Positions 55,990-64,000 of a stretch of DNA of 64,000 nt are shown one piece after another. This DNA is from Trichaptum fuscoviolaceum (Eukaryota > Basidiomycota > Agaricomycetes > Hymenochaetales > Trichaptaceae), in assembly GCA_910574455.1 (NCBI GenBank), contig CAJSYZ010000004.1:2407528-2471527 (forward strand). The letters run 5' to 3'. A model generated the notes under the pieces. It was not told the origin of the DNA and searched no databases. It worked only from the letters and a program-made list of their open reading frames with translations. Made by a program: the position numbers and the translations under genes. Within the stretch, counting starts at the first letter, position 1. The number at the start of each line of letters is the position of its first letter.

Positions 55990-56840
55990 GGATTTAGGAC
56001 ACCCGAAATTGAAACCCATAAGACCCCGCTTGGCACTCAGGCTGGCAAGCATTTAGGGAGGTTGAAGCCACCCGTCCACCGCCGGCCTTGAGCAGAAGTT
56101 CTGCCGGTCCATGGAGACCCGCGGTATAACTTACCTTTGAACTTGAAGGTAAGGTATCAGGGTGTACTTATGATATCTTACCTGATACTACTACTAGTAC
56201 GGTAAGCAAGGCAGGCATTTAGGACGACTGTCTAGACACGGACATCTGGCAGACCCTTCCCCTCTGCTAGATCCTGGAAATTTAGGGCCCGGGCAAGACG
56301 GAGAGTTTGGCTCCGAGCCGTGCCGTTTAGTACTAGTACTACATACTACTTGTAGGACGAAAAAAAAGCCGTTCTAAATCCTTAGTACGGGAAGCATAGC
56401 CTGAGTATGGTGGCTTCCGACTCAGCCTGAGCCGCAGGCTGCGTCACTACTCTAGTGGATGCCTTCCCGTAAGAATTTAGGACGGCGGAGGCTGTCCTAA
56501 ATCTTTGAAACTCCGTCAGGTACAGGTTTAGGACAGCCATCCTAAACCGTAAGCAACATCTAGGACGGGTCCTAAATTCCTTTCCGGTTGCCACGGTGAG
56601 GTCTGCCGGATTATTTTCATAGATAAAATTGCTTAAAATGGAAGCGGGTGCGTCACATAATCTTCACTTCTACTAAATATGGTATGTGAGAACGCTGCTG
56701 TAATGTTTAGAGCCCTTCCTTGATCTCAGTAATTTAGGACGACCGACGTCGACCGGAAAGTTGGCTCCGTTCCCGGATAATATTCGGAAGAGGATTTAGG
56801 ATAAGAATCGTCGTCCTAAATCCTTACGGGAAGGCATCCA
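55990..56840. repeat. ATTTAGGACG motif array
   Basis: About a dozen copies of (G)ATTTAGGAC(G) or its complement GTCCTAAAT(C) occur in 850 bp, for example near 55992, 56051, 56217, 56473, 56496, 56526, 56570, 56731, 56795 and 56812. Both orientations are present, as in subterminal regions of DNA transposons. The word is essentially absent from the rest of the window. Confidence 0.65.
56457..56839. mobile_element. 383-bp MITE with ~30-bp TIRs and 3-bp TSD
   Basis: The ends are GGATGCCTTCCCGTAAG plus A or G, then ATTTAGGACG, in inverted orientation. AGT flanks both sides (56454-56456 and 56840-56842). Three-bp duplications are typical of CACTA-type elements, the group often compared with Plavaka. 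A degenerate third end lies at about 56368-56400. It has no coding capacity. Confidence 0.7.
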
Positions 56841-56989
56841 GTACCATCATAATGATGATCACGGTGCCTCCGCATCATCATGCCGTGAAACACAAACAAG
56901 TATAGTACTACTATAGTACTATCCGGCGAGGACTCGGACTCCGAAGCGAACTGCGGCGGCCGAGCTGTCAAGTTGCTGAGATCATCAAC

Positions 56990-57373
56990 TTCAAATTCGA
57001 CTAGTAAGTACTAGTAGTAGTAGTAGTAGTACTAGTAGTTACGGTAGTAGTACTACTCGCAGCGGGTGCACTCATGCTGTGGCACTGCCAGTGCCAGTGA
57101 GGCTGGGAAGTCCTACTACTAGTAGTAGTAGTATCACTGGCATAGTAGTACTAGCCTGAGTACTTAAATTTAAATATAGTACTACTCTTCACGGCACTCC
57201 GTCAGCCTGAGTCACGGTGTGGCCTGCTGGCAGCGGTAGTATCCGACTTCCATCAACTTCTTCAAGTTCACGTTCCGACGGTGAATAGCTTTTAGTTGCC
57301 ACTGGCAGCGGACCCATCATGATGCCCCCCACCATCATCTTGAAGCCAGCAACTCAACGACTATCCCTTCAGA
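56990..57373. repeat. Palindromic motif cluster 5
   Basis: Upstream of the 57.4-kb gene. It contains ACTAGTAGTAGTAGTAGTAG, GGCACTGCCAGTGCCAGTGA, GCCACTGGCAGCGG and CAACTTCTTCAAGTTC. Confidence 0.6.
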
Positions 57374-60300
57374 ATGTCTGTTGTCCCTCACGCTAACATG
57401 CCAGTGCTACCTGAGCCTCCCAATCAAATCCAAATCAGGCTGCTACTGGGTCCAGAGATGATGCCAGACGAGCTGGTATGTAGTACATGTCTCAAAAACT
57501 AGTATTAGTAGTAATTTCAATTCTTTCACAAAAAGTCCAAACAGGACTAGTTTCTTCCGGCGAAAATGGAGCCCATCCGTGGCCCGAGCTTATAAAGACG
57601 CGGTCAGACATGGTGAAATGGATTGAATTTCTCATTCAGTTGGTACAGCGAGATGACAGTGGCAAATCAGCAATCAAGTAAGTGTCATTCATGTTGCCAG
57701 CCTTCAAAGTATGTGACCAGGACATTCTCTTGACAGCCTGCCAGTGAATGGGCCCGGCGTCTCCATGTCCGACTCGGAGTCTCTTGCAAGTGCAGGGCCC
57801 GGGTTGAGGTCACAATCGGAGTTTGAGGTCGGACTAGGAGTTGGCAGTGGCAATTTGACGTCTGCCACTGAGGCGGAACCAGACACATCCAATTTGGAAT
57901 TGTGAGTAGTGTTGCCAGCCTGAGCTTAATTGCATCTTGATGACATTCCATTCTACTGTCAGCGAGGGCCGCCAGTGCCGGTTGCCACTGGCAGTGGGGT
58001 GGCAAAACCTGGGTCGGACGTGGACTCCAAGCCGTCAAACAGTGTCGAAGACTTGAAAACGAACCTGTGAGTGACATTGCCAGTCTGTGTAGATTGCTTC
58101 TTATCTCTTTCCTATACCCAACTAGCGACTTGTCAGTCACCATGCTCAATGGGATAGGGGGCGACTTGGACAAAGCGGGCAAGGAATGGACGGACATTGG
58201 AGGAAAGCTGGTCGAGACTGCCAAAGTTCTCAACCAGGTGATAACAAAACTCAAGGATGGAGCGGCAGCTCGGGCGGCGAATCCTGATGAAAAACAGAAA
58301 GTGGATGAACGGCTGGATCGGGCGATGCGGAATGTTGGATCTCAAGATCTTGAGAAAAAAAATGGAAGATCTGAAAGCCACGAAAAAAAAAGGCGGCCAA
58401 ATCGGAGAACACGGATTACTCGGAGACAATAAAGACCTTGCAGGAGAAAGTCGATTCTCTCTCCAACGAGATACAACATATAAAGGACCAGGCAACCCTG
58501 AATTACCCGATGCTTGCGAGGGCTGCAGCTGAGGAGGGCATCCATGCGCTACACTCCGTCATGGCAGCTAATGTTAGCAAAAGGCTTGACAGTCAATTTG
58601 ATATGATTCGAAGCACCACCGACAAAGGTGCTTCAAATGAACGAAAAGCTGGCTCGTTTGGAGACATTGGATGCTGAACGGAAGGCGGACCAGACATTGG
58701 ATGCTGAACGGAAGGCGGACCGCTCCAAAGACGACCTTTTGACGCGGACTATAGCATCGTTCGCTGTCATGATACGCGAGCTTCAAATCATTGCCGTAGC
58801 AGCTGAATCGGTAAGTCATCTTGAAAGCTATTGCAAAACAAATTAAACTCATGAGTTCTCACATAGAGCGAAGCGGCAGCTTGTAGTATTAAACTACGAC
58901 ACGTCTTCGAGGACGCCAGGAACATTCTTTATATGGCTTTTGCCATTGTTTTCCCAAACAAATTCAAGATCGAATCGGTTGCCCCTTTTGACATTACTGG
59001 TGATGGCGGTGTCAAGACAGCGGGGCTCATCAGAGGTGTAAACGAGCTTTACGCTGAGTTCACTGCCCAACCAAAACCATGCGCCGGGACGGAAAGGTTC
59101 CCATTGCAAGGCATCTGTTTGATGACCTGCTCACCGCTTTACCTGAAAGCCTCATATCCTCAGAGGAAGCACGCTACGAAGAGTGGTTAGCAGGATTGAA
59201 GACAAGTTAGCAGACTTCCGCGAGGAGGATACGACATACAAGGACGCGGATAAGGCGAAAAGCAAAGCAATGGCGAGGGTGGAGACGACAAATGACCCAA
59301 AGTGTGGTGACAAAGAGAAGGGCCGGGCCTCCAAGACGCTGAAGGAAGCCGAAAAGAGGCTGGAGAGCTTGGTAGAGGACGCGAGAGCAAAGCTTAAATC
59401 CAAATACCCCTTCACAAACTCCTGGCAGCCGTCGCCTGACGCAAAACCCATCGAAAAAGTTCCGTTTCTTTCTTGTGCGCTTCTATCTTATCTTCGAATT
59501 CCATCGAAGGTTGTATGTCATCCTCAATCGCAAGCTGAAGAAGTTGGATTCACAACAGCCAGCCACCACACTTGACGAGCAGGAGTCCACATGGGATGCC
59601 AGCATAGATGACTTTACGTGCAAACCGTTCCCAAATCTTGATCCATCAGAAGAGGGTGTCCTCGATCTGAAGGACCTGCCTAAGTTCTATTTCGAGGAAT
59701 TCTTTGCAAAGATGGCCGAAAAGAGGGCGACATCGAATACTATGGCTCTGAGGACATACCCATGCGTCGGCCAAAGGTTTCCTCCAAAAGCTCTCCCAGC
59801 TGATATACAGCGCAGTTTTGAGGAAGTCTCAGCTTCTTTCGACCAATTATCCTTGAACACACTAGCGGAAGTTTTGTCAAGCAGGCGAATCTCACGGAAG
59901 TCCCGGTGCCAGTGCGAAAGTGGCCGGAAAATGACGAAGACCGAAAAAATTATCGAAGATCCTGCATCTGGAGAAGCGGCGAAATACGCACAGGGAGAAA
60001 GCTGTTATCCTTTCCAACGCGATGCAGATGATTACGTCTTCTGAACATGTCGTTTTTGAGGTGATGAACGAGACTCCACTCAGGCAACATTTGAATAAAC
60101 TTATCCACGACCGACATTATTATGGTGACGACGAATCTCTCTTCAAATTCATAGAAAACGCACCATCCGTACTGCACCTGACAGCGGCAACGGGAACCCA
60201 CTCTTTACCTATGAACAGCAGGACGTGCTTAAAAGGATATGCCAAGATAGTGGGGAACCAGTGGCCCTTATGGTCGGGCACCTCAGTCTTATTTGGCTCT

Positions 60301-60405
60301 GCGCATGGACTGGGCAAAGGAAGTGCGTGAGCAAACACGGAAGCCTCCTAGTTCACAAGGCAAGGATTTGTGAATCCTTCCAATCCTCATTACAAAGAGC
60401 CATTT
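57374..60405 (+). pseudogene. Unrecognised coiled-coil gene with several frameshifts (gene L)
   Basis: Starts MSVVPHANMPVLPEPPNQIQ; exons with clear donors follow (VSSGENGAHPWPELIKTRSD, SMSDSESLASAG, SDLSVTMLNGIGGDLDKAGK). A long coiled coil crosses A8 (58353-58360) and A9 (58383-58391) runs; in both the family-like frame continues only if one A is removed. It then reads LQEKVDSLSNEIQHIKDQAT, a 28-bp tandem duplication at 58660-58720, AACSIKLRHVFEDARN and FPNKFKIESVAPFDITGDGG. Beyond 59070 the coding-like sequence is in at least three frames (PIARHLFDDLLTALPESLIS; KDLPKFYFEEFFAKMAEKR; RQHLNKLIHDRHYYGDDESL). It is either decayed or several exons I could not order. No domain recognised. Confidence 0.5.
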
Positions 60406-61100
60406 GAGTTTCGGATTACCGGCGAAGGCGTATCTCGACTCAAATCTTTGACGCCCTTGTCCTAGTATACTACTACCCGTAGTATATGGTCACGGTATAA
60501 ACTTCGTCGAGTCTATCTGTCTTCCTGATAAACAATGATGTTTCGACTTTGTCTTTCCGATAATAGTAAACAATGATGTGTCGTCTTTTTCTTGAATAAA
60601 ACGCCTATGTCTTGCTTGATTGTGTGATGATATGACCTTCAACTTGAAGATATTTTGTAAATACTGATCACCACATCTCATACGATGCAGCGCAATCCCC
60701 AGGCTGCCAGGAGTATCTTACTAGCCTACTAGTACTCGTACTAGTAGTACCCGAAGGCTTGTTTGTGTTGTGCTTCTACTTTAACATTCAAGTTTCGGGG
60801 ACATACACCGTGTTAAAGTTCCTCTGGCTCAAGTTGCCTTCAACATCACTACTTCATCCCTTCAATGTTCCGGGGAGCAAGATGAAGAGGACATGGACGG
60901 CAAATTCTTCTGCCAGTGATGTCTGAGTCGGAGTCACTCAGGCTCACTGCCACTCAGGCTGCCAGTGCCAGTGGCACGCCGGTCACTGGCACGGTGACTT
61001 CAAGTTCAACTTGAAGTTGTGGCACTCACTACTAAGGCTGGCAGGCTGGCACTCAGTTGTCGACTTCAACTTCAAGTTGTTGCTACCACAGGCATAGTAC
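60406..61100. repeat. Palindromic motif cluster 6
   Basis: Contains TACTAGTACTCGTACTAGTA (60727), GACTCGGAGTC-like words, GCCAGTGCCAGTGGCAC, and two CAACTTGAAGTTG copies (about 61005 and 61065). It marks the right edge of the motif-rich block; only one isolated CACTGGCACTGGCAG occurs later, at 61352. Confidence 0.6.
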
Positions 61101-63692
61101 TTGGTGGACATTGAAGATGCTCAACACTGGCCGTAGTCACCATGCAATACAACCAGGCTCGTTAACAGAGAACTTCCTCAGGTTGTCTTACGTCCTGGTG
61201 TATTTTTCTGTTTAACACTACGTTCTGCTCTCCAGGATTACATCTTGGCCCGCACCCTCCACTATTGATCGCATCCTACGCAATTATCGGAAAAAGGAAC
61301 AGCCGCTGCCGTAGGATGTACAGTTGGAGTTGACACGGGATCATCTTACACACTGGCACTGGCAGCCTAGGGCAGGAACCACCTTACAGACACACTTTAA
61401 CCAATCATCCAAGATGAGTAAGCTCTATAATATCGTTGATGGCCTCAAGTGACTTTTCAGTAGCGAACTGACGTAGTCATGGCCTCCTCCTCAACTACCA
61501 CTGTATCCCAACGCCCAAGTCACCGCAGATTCTCTTCTTCACTTTTCTACCAATTTTCAACATCGAATTCCTCCTGCACGTCCCGATTCTCTCCCAACAC
61601 CATGCGGGACCTTGTACAACTCTGATAGACCTCTTTCTTCCGCCGCGCATCTGCCGACTCGCGCTTTGCCTGTCTCGGCACGCTCAAATTGTTCTATCGG
61701 TTTCAACGCCTCGCGCAGCTCGCGTAAAACGTCTGCGCCTTACTTTGTTAGCTCCCTGTGGGTCGACGCGTTTCTACTCGTGCGCCGCTCTAGGCTCGTA
61801 TGGGAAACCAAGGGGGTAGGAGTTCGACCGCTTTTGCAGAGGAACGAAAACCACTGCCGTCTACGCAATTTACTGCGCCCACAGCAGGCGCCCCAATTCT
61901 TGACCCAGGATTCTCTCGCAGATTTATGCCGACGCGTATCCCCCCACCGACTAAAGCAACTGGCGAGCACACATGCGCACGCGTCCACCTCCACAGTTGA
62001 CAACACAAACTTCTTCAGCGATTTGTGATGGTAGATAGAGTGGTTACATCCGTAAACCATATATCATGAGTGAACCTTCTCCGAGGGACAGGGCTATGCC
62101 AGAGAGCTCATCGTCAGGTGGTGGCTGATGACCAGCTCAGAGAGCAGGACATTAAAACTGGTTTGCTGCACTTGCATCCGAGGTCCGCTCCCTCTCAGGT
62201 TTTGAATTGCGAGACGCATCACCGACGTTTCGGATGTGCAAAGAGGCAAGTTACTGAACCGGCCCTCACAGGCACGAGGAGAGGACTGTATGCGTGCAGT
62301 AATCAGTGAGCGAAAGCTACTACTGTACTTCTCGAGTAAGTTGTTCTTTTAATTTTTGAATCATAATACTCACGGGCTTCTTCAGCTTTGGAGCATCGGC
62401 ACGGGGAATGTCTATACGTTCTCCGAGAACATCTGCATAAGATTTTACGCCGAAAATTATATTGTCCTTCTTTTCTTGGGGTGGGGGTAGGGGGATTGGA
62501 CACATCCGTTCGCGTATGGAATCTGCAAATGGGTATGATTTTCTTCACATTCCTGTATCCCCGACTCATCAGTGACAACTTTCCAGTATGACTCCGACTT
62601 TCTTGTCACCGGGAAGGAACGATGGCCGCGTCAGCTTCTTCTCGTTCCATCGTTCCTCTTTTCCCTCGACCATCTCAAGCTCAACAAATAAGCGGCCACA
62701 GGACTCGCGCTGAGCAGTCAGTCGGGACGAGTCTCTATCCCTACCGTCTACTCTCACTTCAGGGATCCCTGCTCAATCGACATCTAATCCTAAGTTCGCC
62801 TGGCCTGAGCGGCGTAAAGAGCCCAAAAACATGGGAAGGATGCTGGAGAGGGAAGGTTGCGAAGTGCGCGGTCCGTATTCGATATAAAGAGAACAAGTAA
62901 ATTGATAAAAATAACGTATATACGGGGCTATGTAGTCACCGGGCAGTTTGATGCATCCCAATATTCCGCTTGCATGCACAAAGGTCGACAAAGCGACTCA
63001 CAACTCAATTTGCAAATGCCGCAAAGGGAAAAATATAACTGCATTTTCGACATCATCCAAGTTGTTGTCAACTTGTCGTGTTCCCATTCCTTGCCAAACA
63101 CCTCTGCCCCGCCACCATTGCCGCCTAAACGGAGAACACTCGGTTTCAATGTGCAGTATGAGTCCATCATCGGCCGACAGCGCAATTCCCTCAGCTCCGA
63201 GGACGAGAAACGCGCCTTCATGCAAATTACTCCTTCCGAAGCGGGTTGGGATGCATTCAAGTTGGCCCATTTCCCATTTTGGCACGGTGTCTAGTTCAAG
63301 TTTCGGGTTGTGTACAGGGATGACTGTTGTATGGTGAGTTTACTCATGGCTTTCTTCGAAAATCCTTCTAGAGCTGATGGAGCAGCTTCTTGTGCAGTGG
63401 GTTGTATCCTCCCGACTTCTTCGGAGTTAACATGACTCATTTTCTTGTTTCGTTTGTGCTTAAAATGAAAAGAAGCCTTATAATCAAAGTCATCCGGAAG
63501 AAATCATTTGTCATCTCCTACTATCAGTTCAACTTGCGGTTTATCCGAGTCATTGTACAAAGCACTAATAGCTCCCCTCTCTTTCTAGAAGAATGGGAAA
63601 TCAGAAAACTGACTTCAACTACTTTGTATAAGGTGTGAAGTGGGAGCGGGTATTGTCCCCAAGATCATCATCAAGCCATTCCACCGTGAATC
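61101..63692. other. No supported gene
   Basis: Several open frames of 70-145 codons on both strands overlap each other and lack recognisable domains or consistent splice signals. One Ser/Pro-rich frame (61612-62028) and one ending FKLAHFPFWHGV (63294) are the least unlikely. I cannot support any as a gene. Confidence 0.4.
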
Positions 63693-63897
63693 ATGTTCTC
63701 AAATCTTCGTACTATCCTTCTCATCCTCCTCTCCCTTGATTACGCACGCCCCTGCACCTCCGCACCGTCCTCCGCTTTCAGCTCGTTCAACGGTGGACAG
63801 CAAGGGGCTCAAAACGAAGGTACTTGTTTCATTCATATCAAGATCTGTTTACACTGACTTGTTGCTAGATACACAAGAAACTGCAAACGTTTCTTGA
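63693..63897 (+). CDS. Possible small secreted protein
   Basis: Two exons (63693-63819, 63870-63897) would encode about 51 aa. The N-terminus MFSNLRTILLILLSLDYARP resembles a signal peptide; the rest is Ser/Gly/Gln-rich and ends DTQETANVS. No family is recognised, and the intron call rests on a GTACTT donor and a GCTAG acceptor. Confidence 0.3.
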
Positions 63898-64000
63898 TCT
63901 TCTCGGGGTACCACCAACACCTCTCTCCGAATTACATCAATATAGGCTCCATAATATAGTTCCGATACAGTGTCGCACGGGCTTGGATGTGGACAATGCC

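Noticed and set aside
1..64000. tRNA, rRNA, CRISPR arrays and viral genes
   Set aside because: No tRNA B-box context, rRNA-like conserved stretch, spaced direct-repeat array or viral hallmark gene was recognised on either strand. Scans with dedicated RNA-gene models were not possible.

Overview
This is a gene-dense, intron-rich nuclear window from a filamentous basidiomycete, most likely a mushroom-forming agaricomycete. The evidence is 45-60 nt introns with GT..AG ends throughout, a STE3-type pheromone receptor, a Plavaka-family transposase (typical of Agaricomycetes), a Kei1 subunit of inositol phosphorylceramide synthase, and an expanded fungal family of 2-oxoglutarate/Fe(II)-oxygenase-like proteins. 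No rRNA, tRNA, CRISPR or prokaryotic operon signal was seen.

Layout. (1) 1-3.05 kb: a minus-strand gene split by a 2,458-bp inverted-repeat transposon with an 8-bp target duplication; removing the element and one duplication copy rejoins the reading frame. (2) 3.5-16.7 kb: a tandem array of four minus-strand 2OG-Fe(II) oxygenase-family genes (A-D). B, C and D are ~965-aa paralogs with the same six-exon plan, including an 18-nt microexon that carries the iron-binding HxD motif. Copy C has lost both iron-ligand histidines. B-D share an upstream sequence element. A short divergent relative lies at 35.5-36.3 kb. (3) 17.1-36 kb: conserved genes: a type-11 SAM methyltransferase, an intact Tc1/mariner copy, MMS19 (cytosolic Fe-S protein assembly) divergent from NDUFAF7/MidA (complex I assembly), Kei1, an EEF1A-lysine-methyltransferase-like gene, a PQ-loop membrane protein, a STE3-like receptor with a frameshift, a TMEM14 homolog and an eIF4E-family gene with a frameshift. 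(4) 36.3-43.7 kb: an AIG1-type GTPase, then poorly coding sequence and a GC-rich complex repeat array (41.2-42.9 kb). (5) 43.7-61.1 kb: a transposon-dominated block. A Plavaka transposase (48.7-52.8 kb) is surrounded by four unrecognised multi-exon genes, and every spacer is filled with a small vocabulary of odd-centred palindromes (GCCACTGGCAGTGGC, AGCCTGAGGCT, CAACTTGAAGTTG, GTACTAGTAC). A 383-bp MITE and an array of ATTTAGGACG motifs also lie here. (6) 61.1-64 kb: no gene recognised with confidence.

Several frameshifts fall in or next to homopolymers and are mostly +1 (T4 in the receptor, T6 in the transposase, A8 and A9 in the 58-kb gene). This pattern could be assembly overcalling as well as real decay, so pseudogene calls resting on one base are cautious. 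Exon boundaries were read by eye from splice motifs and frame continuity. For genes A-D, F, the 17-kb methyltransferase and NDUFAF7 the summed exon lengths are multiples of three.
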